Source: Saprospiraceae bacterium
GTDB lineage: Bacteria; Bacteroidota; Bacteroidia; Chitinophagales; Saprospiraceae
DNA length: 64,000 nt
Direction: 5' to 3'
NCBI GenBank assembly: GCA_016787575.1
Contig: JAEUUO010000022.1
Span: 62,001-126,000 of the forward strand
Positions 1 to 8,922 of this stretch are shown piece after piece (within the stretch, counting starts at the first letter, position 1; each line of letters starts with the position of its first letter). A model generated the notes under the pieces. It saw only the letters and a list, made by a program, of their open reading frames with translations. It was not told the DNA's origin and searched no databases. The position numbers and the translations under genes are program-made.

Positions 1-399
1 TCCATATCCAAGCAATGCGTCAATCAATATTCCAGGCTTGTTATTAGAGAGAAATTGATCCAAAGATTGTATTGTTAGAAAATTATCAAAACCACTTTGC
101 ATTAAGCGCTCCAAATTGATTTGGAAATCAGTAGAATCATTCAATGAAATATGACAACAAAATACATTTACAGTATATTTCAAATGAACTAGTTTTCGTG
201 CAATGGCCAAGCCATCTCCTCCATTATTACCATTTCCACAAAAGATCAATACCGGCTTTGTTTGGTCAAATGTCGCTGCCATCCATTTTACAAAACAATC
301 TGATGCTCGCTCCATTAAATCAATAGACTTTATAGGCTCGTTAAGAATCGTAAATTGATCCCAAGCCTTTAATTGACTTGAATTAAAAACAGGTAACAT
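1..399 (-). CDS. nnr: NAD(P)H-hydrate epimerase, N-terminal part (partial at left edge)
   Basis: This is the first 133 codons of a gene that continues past position 1. It is open from the ATG at 399 to the window edge. The translation starts MLPVFNSSQLKAWD and carries the motif CGNGNNGGDGLAIARKL near residue 60, the NAD(P)-binding signature of YjeF_N domains, followed by a GILIDALLGYG strand. The family epimerises damaged NAD(P)HX so that a dehydratase can repair it. In many bacteria the epimerase is fused to the ADP/ATP-dependent dehydratase, and whether that is so here cannot be seen. It is divergent from the first T9SS cassette across a 229-bp spacer. The identification rests on the motif and the N-terminal position. 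Confidence 0.85.
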   Translation of the reverse strand, partial: MLPVFNSSQLKAWDQFTILNEPIKSIDLMERASDCFVKWMAATFDQTKPVLIFCGNGNNGGDGLAIARKLVHLKYTVNVFCCHISLNDSTDFQINLERLMQSGFDNFLTIQSLDQFLSNNKPGILIDALLGYG

Positions 400-628
400 C
401 GATTATTTGATTAAAATTATAAGTACTTTCAATTAGCTAAAAGCTTGAATTAACAAATATTAAGAAAAATTTTAATATAATATATAAAATAAATCAAAAT
501 ATGTTTGAATATTTGTCCTAAATCTCATAATATTGCTTGTCCTAATGGGATTAATCTCCATAACACTCCGTTTTTTTTTCAATATTCATTTACTCAAAAT
601 TTATTAACTAATTAATATACAATTAATT

Positions 629-1645
629 ATGCCTTTTAAACCTATTTGTTTTTTAATAGGTATTTGGATTTGGTTTAATGTGGATATCAATGCTCAAGAC
701 ATTCATTATTCGCAGTTTATATACCATTACCCAAGTCAAAATCCGATCCAATCTGGTTTTTACAATGGAAATCATCGGATTACGGCCAATTACCGCAATC
801 AATGGCAGACCGTGCCTGTACCTTACATGAGTTTTAGTTTGTTTTACGATAGTAAAATAAAATTAAAATCAAACGGTGATTACATAGGCGCCGGAATCGG
901 CTTCGATTACGATCGAGCCGGAGATTCTGAATTAAGCCTAAGCTCATTAAACGTTAGTTTGAATTATGGCCTTACACTTGGTAAAAAACACCTTGTATTG
1001 ATAGGATTAAGTCCAAATATTGGACAGAGACGTTTATCAGATGAAAAACTTAAATGGGGAAGTCAATGGGCCGGCGACCGATTTGACCCCAATCGATCAC
1101 CCAATGAAACGTTTAATACTACCGGTGATTTGTTTTTTGACTTGTCAGGTGGATTGGGGTATCAATTTTCATTTACCAAACGAACTCGTTTAATGGCTTC
1201 TGCAGCTATTTTTCATTTATTAGAACCAGATCAAACCTTTTATGGCCTAAGTCAAAACAAAATACAGCTTCCCCAAAGAAATGTTTTAAATGCCAGTATC
1301 AACTTGGGTTTAGGAAGCTTTTTAGACTTGCAGTTGAATGGGGAATTTCAAAAACAAGATGCTTATGAAGAAAAACTGGGTACCGGTTTATTTCGGCTTT
1401 ACATCAATCAAAAACCTGGCTCTAAATTCAATTTATTGGCTGGATGTGGAATTCGTTTGGATGATGCCTATTTTCCAATGCTCGGTTTCGAATACAATAA
1501 TTGGATGATTTCTGGGTCATATGACATTACGACCTCTGATTTTAAAACAGCAACTAATAGCAGGGGTGGACCCGAAATTGCCGTGCAATACATATTCAGA
1601 GGTATTGAACCTATTGGCTTGTACAAAAAATGCCCTATTTATTAA
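629..1645 (+). CDS. PorP/SprF family type IX secretion outer-membrane protein (cassette 1)
   Basis: A 338-residue outer-membrane beta-barrel. The N-terminus is a signal peptide ending near NAQ, followed by DIHYSQFIYHYPSQNP, the usual opening of mature PorP/SprF proteins. Alternating short strands run to the end, and the family's STSGGPE-like segment appears as NSRGGPEIAVQY near residue 315. PorP/SprF proteins help secrete and hold T9SS cargo at the cell surface, particularly cargo with type B C-terminal domains. The next two genes follow at +15 bp and with an overlap, so the three are almost certainly one operon. A paralogue of nearly identical length (339 residues) opens the second cassette at 7893. 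Confidence 0.9.
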   Translation: MPFKPICFLIGIWIWFNVDINAQDIHYSQFIYHYPSQNPIQSGFYNGNHRITANYRNQWQTVPVPYMSFSLFYDSKIKLKSNGDYIGAGIGFDYDRAGDSELSLSSLNVSLNYGLTLGKKHLVLIGLSPNIGQRRLSDEKLKWGSQWAGDRFDPNRSPNETFNTTGDLFFDLSGGLGYQFSFTKRTRLMASAAIFHLLEPDQTFYGLSQNKIQLPQRNVLNASINLGLGSFLDLQLNGEFQKQDAYEEKLGTGLFRLYINQKPGSKFNLLAGCGIRLDDAYFPMLGFEYNNWMISGSYDITTSDFKTATNSRGGPEIAVQYIFRGIEPIGLYKKCPIY

Positions 1646-1660
1646 ATTGAATTTTACCCA

Positions 1661-4111
1661 ATGAGATTATTTATTATAAGTTGTTTGATGTTTGGATTAC
1701 TCAGCAAAGGCTGGAGTCAATCTTTAAATCAATACAAAAATGAAATTACCAATAGTTTATCAAAAGAAGATTTCTACGAAGCATATAGTTTAATAGAACA
1801 AGCATTGCTTTACGATACAGAAGTGGATTCTTTTCATATGTTGGCTGGCATGGCTGCCTTTAACTTAAATGCATTTGCTCGTGCAACAAAACATTTTAAA
1901 ATTATCGTTGACCGCTCAATTATAGAACGGCACCCGGAAGTTGAATACTACCTGGCAGAGTCACAATATTATCAAGGTTTCTATTCAGACGCATTAATTT
2001 ATTACAAATCTTACCTTGCCACCACTGTACAGGAAGGTCACATGTATGAGCTTGCAAAAAAACGCATAGAAGCGGTAATGTGGGCAAAAGAAAACTTATC
2101 AAAAAAAGATCCACTCATCCAGGTAAAACGACTGGATGAACAAGTAAATACTAAAGAAAATGAATTTGCTCCATTTTTAATGGATAGTTTTCTTTATATA
2201 ACCAGTCAAAATACATTTGAAAAAACAAAGAAAGGTCAGATCGCAAAAAACAGTGGCAAAATAATTAAACTTAGAGAAGCGACAATGGAAGTCTTGCCTG
2301 ATGATAAGCTTTTGTTTGAAGAAGATATTATGTTGGGCCATGCTTGTTTTAATCAAGCAGGAACGAAATTATTCTTTACCATTTGTACTTATGAAGAAAA
2401 TAAAACTACTTTAAAATGCGATATTTATTCTAAATCTAAAACCGCCAAAGGCTGGAGCCCTAAAATTAAAATGCCTGAGCCTGTTAACAAAGCAAATTAT
2501 TCATCATCGCAACCTTATATCACAAAGGATCCTACAACTCAATTAGATAAATTGTATTTTGTAAGCAATAGACCCGGCGGTAAGGGTGGTTATGATATTT
2601 ATTCTGTTTTACTAAATGAAAACAATCAGCCGACACCGGTTGAAAATATAGAATTTTTAAATACAGAAGAAAATGAATTCAGCCCCTTTTACAATCTTGC
2701 TGAAAACACACTTTATTTTAGCAGCAAAGGTCACATGGGATTTGGAGGCTTAGATGTATTCTCTTATGCATTTAAAGGTAAAACAGCAGGTCAAATAATT
2801 AATTTGGGACCATCTGTAAATAGCAGTTACGATGATCTTTATTATTCTGAAGATTTAAAAAAGAAAAAAGGATTTTTAGTTTCAAACAGACCTACATCTT
2901 TTTATATTGACGAAGAAGTTCAAGCTTGTTGCTATGATATTTATAAAATTAAATATGTACCAGCGACCATTGAACTCAATGTTAATACTTATGACAAATA
3001 CGATTCAACACCTTTGGGCAAGGTAAGCATTGTTGTAAAAGATATTACCGATACAGATTCAAGTTACTTAACAAATCCAACACCTGACGAACCTTCTCAA
3101 AAATTTAAAATTACAGAAGATCGCAAATACAGGATTACTGCAAATAAACTAAATTGGATAGGGGATACCGTGATTTGCAGCGCTATAGACCTTGAAAATT
3201 TTGAACCAATTATAAAAAACTTATACCTCACAGAAATCAAATCTTTAGAAGCGTTCACTTTTGAGCGAACAACCAATGTTCCATTGAAAGGGGTAACCGT
3301 TGAGTTGTGGGATATGGATCATAATAAATTAATTAAAACCACCACAAAACTTGATAGCAATTTCTTTGATTTTAATTTATTAAAAGGAACTAATTATAAA
3401 TTATCAGCTAGAAAAAACAAATATGAATCCGCAATGGTTTTAATTAGTCCATTGGAGACTGCAAAAGAGTCTGTATTAAAAAGAAATTTATACCTTGAAT
3501 TGACCGCCATTGCGGAATTACGAAAATTACTTCCCATTCGGTTGTTTTTTGAAAACGACATGCCTGATATTCGTTCAGAGTCTGATACAACCTCCGTTGG
3601 TTTTTTGGATATTTACAACGATTATTACAATAAAAAATCAAAATACATATACGAATTTACCAACAAAATGCGCGGCAGCTCAAAAGACCGGTCCATTTTG
3701 GAAATCGATACATTTTTTGAAAGCAACGTAAAAGCGAATGCTGAAAAATTGAAATTGTTTATGGACAAATTAATTATCATTCTTGAAGAAGGCCATGAAA
3801 TTGATATATTTTTAAAAGGGTTTGCTTCACCAAGAGCAAAATCAGATTACAATCAGCATTTATCTTCAAGAAGAGTTTACAGCGTCCGAAATGAGTTTGA
3901 CCGTTACAACAATAAGATATTTCATGATTACATAGTAAATCGTAATTTTAAAATCAAAGAAATTCCATTTGGAGAATCACTTTCTTCCAATGATGTTAGT
4001 GATAAATTAGAAGACACAAGAAATTCCATTTACAGTTTAAAAGCTGCATATGAAAGAAGAGTGGAAATATTAGAAATATTAAAAGGAGTTGAGGACAATG
4101 GCAAACTTTAA
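1661..4111 (+). CDS. PorE-like TPR / PD40 / OmpA-family protein (cassette 1)
   Basis: 816 residues with a signal peptide (MRLFIISCLMFGLLSKGWSQ). Domains in order: TPR-like helices at about 25-150; WD40-like PD40 repeats at about 220-420, with signatures YFVSNRPGGKGGYDIYSV and YFSSKGHMGFGGLDVFSY; two carboxypeptidase-regulatory-like beta domains starting near 434 and 527; and an OmpA-type C-terminus from about 622 (LLPIRLFFEND) including YNQHLSSRR. This is the architecture of PorE, which anchors T9SS trans-envelope parts to peptidoglycan. The usual GHTD segment of OmpA domains reads GFASPRAKSD here, so the Asp that contacts diaminopimelate is not obvious although the following Arg is kept. It overlaps the cargo gene downstream by 14 bp. 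Function is inferred from architecture. Confidence 0.8.
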   Translation: MRLFIISCLMFGLLSKGWSQSLNQYKNEITNSLSKEDFYEAYSLIEQALLYDTEVDSFHMLAGMAAFNLNAFARATKHFKIIVDRSIIERHPEVEYYLAESQYYQGFYSDALIYYKSYLATTVQEGHMYELAKKRIEAVMWAKENLSKKDPLIQVKRLDEQVNTKENEFAPFLMDSFLYITSQNTFEKTKKGQIAKNSGKIIKLREATMEVLPDDKLLFEEDIMLGHACFNQAGTKLFFTICTYEENKTTLKCDIYSKSKTAKGWSPKIKMPEPVNKANYSSSQPYITKDPTTQLDKLYFVSNRPGGKGGYDIYSVLLNENNQPTPVENIEFLNTEENEFSPFYNLAENTLYFSSKGHMGFGGLDVFSYAFKGKTAGQIINLGPSVNSSYDDLYYSEDLKKKKGFLVSNRPTSFYIDEEVQACCYDIYKIKYVPATIELNVNTYDKYDSTPLGKVSIVVKDITDTDSSYLTNPTPDEPSQKFKITEDRKYRITANKLNWIGDTVICSAIDLENFEPIIKNLYLTEIKSLEAFTFERTTNVPLKGVTVELWDMDHNKLIKTTTKLDSNFFDFNLLKGTNYKLSARKNKYESAMVLISPLETAKESVLKRNLYLELTAIAELRKLLPIRLFFENDMPDIRSESDTTSVGFLDIYNDYYNKKSKYIYEFTNKMRGSSKDRSILEIDTFFESNVKANAEKLKLFMDKLIIILEEGHEIDIFLKGFASPRAKSDYNQHLSSRRVYSVRNEFDRYNNKIFHDYIVNRNFKIKEIPFGESLSSNDVSDKLEDTRNSIYSLKAAYERRVEILEILKGVEDNGKL

Positions 4112-7100
4112 TAAAATCAGTTCGATGATACAAACGCTTATTAAAAAATTTCCATTACTAATAGGCATCTATATACTAGTTGGGCTTTCTGCTGCTAAAA
4201 TATCAGCCAGCCATATTGTAGGTGGTGAAATGACCTATAGATGCTTAGGCGGACAGGTGTATGAAATTACTCTAACCTTGCGAAGAGATTGTTTCAATGG
4301 CAGTCCGGAAGCAGAGTTTGATGATCCTGCCCATATTGGAATTTTTGACACAGAGGGAAATCCTGCCAGAAATGTCGGCCAATTTGGTCTCTTGTTATTG
4401 GATTTCAGAAATGACGATACACTCAATGAGATTTTAAAAACCGAATGTGAAGTAGTTGGTGGCGATGTATGTGTACACACAACTACTTATAGAGGCAAAA
4501 TTGAACTTCCATTTGCTAAAGGAGGTTATACTTTAGCATATCAAAGATGTTGTCGAAATCGTACCATTACAAATATACTTGAGCCTGAATTGGTAGGCGC
4601 AACTTACAGCGTTGTGATTTCGGAAGATGCTTTGCGTTATTGCAACAGTTCCCCTAAATTTGGGGCATTCCCACCCATCTATGTTTGTGGAGACAGAATG
4701 ATCATTTTTGATGATTCTGCAAAAGATGAAAATGGTGATTCTTTGGTTTACAGTTTATGCGTTCCTTTCGCAGGTGCAGATACAGCTAATTCAAAACCGA
4801 CAAGACCTAGTAAACCTCCATTTCCATTGATTAATTATAAAGCTCCATTTAGCTTGAATGATTTATTGGGTGGTACGCCAACATTAAAGATTGACAGAAA
4901 TACGGGACTCTTAACAGGCCAGCCGGCAGCCATAGGACAATATTTAGTGGGTATTTGTGTTGATGAATATCGAAATGGAAAATTGTTATCCCGAATACGA
5001 AGGGATTTTCAATACAATGTGCGATTTTGTACAACCAATCCTGTTTCAAGATTTGATGCTGATAAATCTGTTTTGTGCAAAAACGACAGTCTTGTTAAAT
5101 TTACTAATAATAGCATTAATTCGAAATCATTTACCTGGTATTTTGATTATCCGAATACCAATTATGTTTCACACGATACAAATCCAACATTTAATTTTCC
5201 TAAAGCAGGTAAATACCGAGTTGCATTAATCGCAGTCCGTGCCAAAGACTGCATTGACACAAATTACAAAGACATTTTTTTATACGATGACAATTTGCTT
5301 CAAGCTGATTTTGATGCAAAATATGGTTCATGCTCTGATAGCATTTTCATTTCATTTCAAGACAAATCCATTGATTCATTGCTTCATATATCCAATTGGA
5401 ATTGGTTTATGCAATTGAATAATAAAATCAATACATCCATTCAACAAAATCCAGCTTTGGTTTCCGTAGATACCGGAACATTAAATGTATCACTGATAGT
5501 GACTTCATCTGGCGGATGTAAGGATACCATCGAAAAAGACTTTAAGTTAAATCGATTAAAGCCAAGTTTTTTATCTGACAATATTCCCATTTGTATTGGA
5601 GAATCCACAAAACTGATCAACAATCCGGATTCCAGGTATAAATACACCTGGACTCCTGCTACCGATCTTAGTTGCGATGATTGTCCGGATCCAACTGCCA
5701 GTCCTGGTTCTGATATCATTTATAAAGTTGTAATTACGGATGGGAATTGCACTGAAACAGATTCTGTGCTGGTTAAAGTTTCGCGACTATTGGACATTGA
5801 TATATCGGGTGACGGGGTTATTTGTCAGGACAGTCTTTTCCTAAAAGCAATCGGTGGCGTAGAGTCTTCGGTTGAATGGTCAGATACGCCGGATTTTTCC
5901 AATATACTTAAAAGCGGATCTTTCCATTATGATGGCACGACATTGGATAAAAAAACAATTTATGTAAGAGCTAAAAGTGCTGCAAATTGTCCTGGTTCTG
6001 ATAGTATTTTAATTGAAAACCAAAAAATTCTGGTTCAAACAAGCATTGATTCCTTGGTAATCTGTGAGCAGGATTCTTTTGAGCTTAAGTTAACCAATTT
6101 AAATCCAAATCACCAATTGACAATCACCTGGAAGCCAGAATCACGAATCATTAGTGGACAGGGAAAAGAACAAATCAAAGCAACGCTTGATTCCTGTGGG
6201 CTCTACACATTTGGAATTGAACTTGAAAATCAATATCACTGCAAAGCTGCAGATTCAGTAAACGTGCGTGCCATTTGCAAACCGACTGCAGAATTTAAGG
6301 TTGATAAAAATTGTGACAACACCATTGTTACATTTACAAATCTAAGTTCGCAAGGAAACTATAAATGGGATTTTGGGGACGCCACGGTTTCTGAAGAAAA
6401 GAGCCCTGTTCATGTATACAATAAACCTGGACGATACCTTGTTAAACTCAAAGTTGAATCAGAATGCAACAATGAAATTATTCGATCAATTGATGTTGGT
6501 TTTATTATGGTAAATATTCGTGAACGAATTGTAAGCTGTCTTGGCAAACCAGTTAAATTAAATGAAAACGCAGATACAAATTATACCTATGAATGGTTCC
6601 CTTCAAGTGGCTTGGATAATCCGCTTTCTCCGAATCCAACGGCAACAGTTATGCAAACTACAACATACCGTGTTCGAATTTATGACAAGTTTATCCCGGA
6701 TTGCTATATTGATCGAGAAGTGACTGTATTTGTTCCACCACCAATCAATTTAAGAGTTAATTCAGATATCGTTTTATGTTACAATGATACATTGTTACTG
6801 CAAGCATATACAGATTCTAGCGCTGTAGTTCAAAATATTGATTGGACCGATCAAATTGGAATTTTGATTGGAAACGGATATCAGGTTACTCGTAAATTTA
6901 CCGATTCGATGTATGTATATGCTTATGCAACCGATATCTATGGTTGCGGAGATGTGGATTCATTTAAAGTGGTTCCAATATACCCATTGCATAAAATTGA
7001 TGGCAAACAGAATTTGTGTCCAGGAGCAGATGGCTTTGTTGAGTTTATTCCTTTAAACAATCACCAATACAAATTGAACTGGACAGGTAAGAACATCATT

Positions 7101-7745
7101 TCCTTGGATACATTGTACCGCATTATTGTAAAACCAAAAGATACTACTGTTTATCATGTGTATTATGTAAACGAATACGGTTGCTCTTTTCAAGATAGCT
7201 TTCAAGTAAACATAAGCCGTTTTGATCCACCATTAGAGGCAACTGCTGATCCGGACACCATTTATTTAGGTGAATCCACTAAATTAGATGTCACAAGAGG
7301 CTTTTTTAAATACCAATGGATTATCCCTTATGACCTAAGTTGTTTGGATTGCCCAGACCCTGTTGCATCCCCTAAATATTCAATATTATATACAGTTAAA
7401 GCTGAAAATGCTGACGGTTGTGAAGAAAGCGCTGATGTTGCTGTGATAGTAATTAGACCAAAATGCAATGAAGAGGATGTCTTTATGCCCAATGTATTCA
7501 GTCCAAATCAAGACAACAATAACGATATCCTTCGCATTGAAAGCAAATTTATTGAATCTGTTGAGATGTATATCTACGATCGCTGGGGCGAAAAAGTCTT
7601 TGAAACAAAGGACATTAACAAATGGTGGGATGGCACATACAAAGGATCAGAACTTACACCAGATGTTTATGGTTATTATTTTAGAGTTGTTTGTAATGAT
7701 GGCCAGAAATATTCAAAAAAAGGCAACGTTACATTATTAAAATAA
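4098..7745 (+). CDS. Giant PKD-containing cargo with type B gliding-motility C-terminal domain (cassette 1)
   Basis: 1215 residues from the ATG at 4098. An in-frame TTG exists at 4089, but 4098 is preferred: it follows GGAG-like sequence and gives a 37-residue leader before ASHIVGG, exactly the leader length of the paralogue at 11362. The N-terminal domain (HIVGGEMTYRCLGG, then CCRN near 150) is shared with the paralogue. The middle holds Ig-like repeats of the form Y-x-W-x-P...Y-x-V-x-V, and a PKD domain near 744 (WDFGDA). The last 85 residues are the type B T9SS sorting domain: NVFSPNQDNNNDILRIES, YDRWGEKVFE, WWDGTYKG, KKGNVTLLK. It is predicted to be a secreted cell-surface adhesin or structural protein exported by T9SS with the help of the PorP/SprF protein of its own operon. 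The ligand is unknown. Confidence 0.85.
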   Translation: MANFNKISSMIQTLIKKFPLLIGIYILVGLSAAKISASHIVGGEMTYRCLGGQVYEITLTLRRDCFNGSPEAEFDDPAHIGIFDTEGNPARNVGQFGLLLLDFRNDDTLNEILKTECEVVGGDVCVHTTTYRGKIELPFAKGGYTLAYQRCCRNRTITNILEPELVGATYSVVISEDALRYCNSSPKFGAFPPIYVCGDRMIIFDDSAKDENGDSLVYSLCVPFAGADTANSKPTRPSKPPFPLINYKAPFSLNDLLGGTPTLKIDRNTGLLTGQPAAIGQYLVGICVDEYRNGKLLSRIRRDFQYNVRFCTTNPVSRFDADKSVLCKNDSLVKFTNNSINSKSFTWYFDYPNTNYVSHDTNPTFNFPKAGKYRVALIAVRAKDCIDTNYKDIFLYDDNLLQADFDAKYGSCSDSIFISFQDKSIDSLLHISNWNWFMQLNNKINTSIQQNPALVSVDTGTLNVSLIVTSSGGCKDTIEKDFKLNRLKPSFLSDNIPICIGESTKLINNPDSRYKYTWTPATDLSCDDCPDPTASPGSDIIYKVVITDGNCTETDSVLVKVSRLLDIDISGDGVICQDSLFLKAIGGVESSVEWSDTPDFSNILKSGSFHYDGTTLDKKTIYVRAKSAANCPGSDSILIENQKILVQTSIDSLVICEQDSFELKLTNLNPNHQLTITWKPESRIISGQGKEQIKATLDSCGLYTFGIELENQYHCKAADSVNVRAICKPTAEFKVDKNCDNTIVTFTNLSSQGNYKWDFGDATVSEEKSPVHVYNKPGRYLVKLKVESECNNEIIRSIDVGFIMVNIRERIVSCLGKPVKLNENADTNYTYEWFPSSGLDNPLSPNPTATVMQTTTYRVRIYDKFIPDCYIDREVTVFVPPPINLRVNSDIVLCYNDTLLLQAYTDSSAVVQNIDWTDQIGILIGNGYQVTRKFTDSMYVYAYATDIYGCGDVDSFKVVPIYPLHKIDGKQNLCPGADGFVEFIPLNNHQYKLNWTGKNIISLDTLYRIIVKPKDTTVYHVYYVNEYGCSFQDSFQVNISRFDPPLEATADPDTIYLGESTKLDVTRGFFKYQWIIPYDLSCLDCPDPVASPKYSILYTVKAENADGCEESADVAVIVIRPKCNEEDVFMPNVFSPNQDNNNDILRIESKFIESVEMYIYDRWGEKVFETKDINKWWDGTYKGSELTPDVYGYYFRVVCNDGQKYSKKGNVTLLK

Positions 7746-7833
7746 ATATAATTAATTATTTAATATATCGGGAATAGCATACCTTTATATCAGTTAAAGC
7801 TACAATGGACCAACCAAAAACCGGTGGCTTTGG

Positions 7834-7875
7834 ACACTATATTTAATTGATTTTCAATTAAATATAGTGTTTTAA
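7834..7875 (+). terminator. Long AT-rich hairpin between the two T9SS cassettes
   Basis: Perfect inverted repeat: a 17-bp arm at 7834-7850 (ACTATATTTAATTGA core), a TTT loop at 7851-7853 and the complementary arm at 7854-7870, followed by a TTTT run. It lies 88 bp after the first cargo stop and 22 bp before the second cassette's ATG. It reads best as an intrinsic terminator for cassette 1. The stem is unusually AT-rich for a terminator, so a role in the leader of cassette 2 is the alternative. Confidence 0.55.
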
Positions 7876-7892
7876 CCTTTAGCGAGCTGATT

Positions 7893-8912
7893 ATGAGTAG
7901 TATCCGTCGGTTTATTTTATTATTTGTTATAAGCAATATCCATTTTTCATTAAATGGGCAGGATATCCACCATTCACAATTTTATACTGCACCATTAAAT
8001 TTAAATCCAGGTTTAACAGGTATTTTCAATGGGGATCAAAGACTGGCTTTAAACTATCGAAGACAATGGTTTGTGGAGGATATCGTTCGTTACATGACGC
8101 TTACCGGTTCATACGATATTAAATTTTACCCTAAAAAATGGACTACAAAAGGACATTGGAATGCAGGACTTCTTTTTAATTATGATCAGGCCGGAGATTC
8201 TAAACTTGGGCTAGCAAACCTAAGTTTAAGTTTGGCTTACACTTATCCAATTAGCAGACAAAATTTGATTAGTGTCGGAGTTTTAGGTGGTTTTTCACAA
8301 AGAAGATTTAAGACAGATGAATTGCAATGGGATGCACAATGGGTAGATAATTTTGATCCAAACAGGCCTACCGGTGAAAATTTATCCAACACATCCAATC
8401 AATATTTTGATGGCGGAGCAGGAATTAATTACAGATGGCAAAAATCAAGCAGGACTAAAATTGATTTTGGTGTTGGAGCTTACCACCTTACAAAGCCTGA
8501 GCAGAAATTTTTTGATCAATCTTTATCTATAAAACTTCCCATTCGAATTAATTTCAACCTGCTGCCTTCCTTTAAAATTGCTAATTCATTTGATCTGTTG
8601 CTTCATGGTCAATACCAACAACAACAAGCCTATCGTGAAATGGTATTTGGAGCTTATGGAAAAGTTTATGTAAATCATAAAAGAGGAAAGGAATTAAATC
8701 TTTTACTGGGCATTGCAAGCAGATTAGAAGATGCAATTGTTCCAAAAATTGCTGTGGAGTATAAAACATGGTATGCGGGATTTAGCTATGATATTACAAC
8801 ATCGGGATTTAAAAATATTGTGAACAGTCAAGGCGGGCCTGAGTTTTCACTTATGTATATATTAGTTAAAGCACATCCTTTGACCGTGCTAAAATCTTGT
8901 CCAATATTTTAA
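7893..8912 (+). CDS. PorP/SprF family type IX secretion outer-membrane protein (cassette 2)
   Basis: 339 residues and paralogous to the protein at 629 along its whole length. Shared landmarks include the mature start GQDIHHSQFYTAPLNLNPG, the segment DQAGDSKLGLANLSLSL (DRAGDSELSLSSLNVSL in copy 1), FDPNRPTGE, and the C-terminal SYDITTSGFKN...QGGPEF. A signal peptide precedes GQD. It presumably inserts in the outer membrane and serves the cargo encoded two genes downstream. The next gene starts 10 bp after its stop. Divergence from copy 1 is substantial, so the duplication is old or the copies were acquired separately. Confidence 0.9.
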   Translation: MSSIRRFILLFVISNIHFSLNGQDIHHSQFYTAPLNLNPGLTGIFNGDQRLALNYRRQWFVEDIVRYMTLTGSYDIKFYPKKWTTKGHWNAGLLFNYDQAGDSKLGLANLSLSLAYTYPISRQNLISVGVLGGFSQRRFKTDELQWDAQWVDNFDPNRPTGENLSNTSNQYFDGGAGINYRWQKSSRTKIDFGVGAYHLTKPEQKFFDQSLSIKLPIRINFNLLPSFKIANSFDLLLHGQYQQQQAYREMVFGAYGKVYVNHKRGKELNLLLGIASRLEDAIVPKIAVEYKTWYAGFSYDITTSGFKNIVNSQGGPEFSLMYILVKAHPLTVLKSCPIF

Positions 8913-8922
8913 AAAGCATAGT

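Noticed and set aside
500..507. TATGTTTG as the promoter -7 element of the first T9SS cassette
   Set aside because: No -33 element at the expected distance, and about 120 bp from the start codon in very AT-rich DNA where such matches arise by chance.
4089..4097. In-frame TTG start for the first cargo gene
   Set aside because: The ATG at 4098 gives exactly the 37-residue leader seen in the paralogous cargo at 11362 and follows a GGAG-like sequence.
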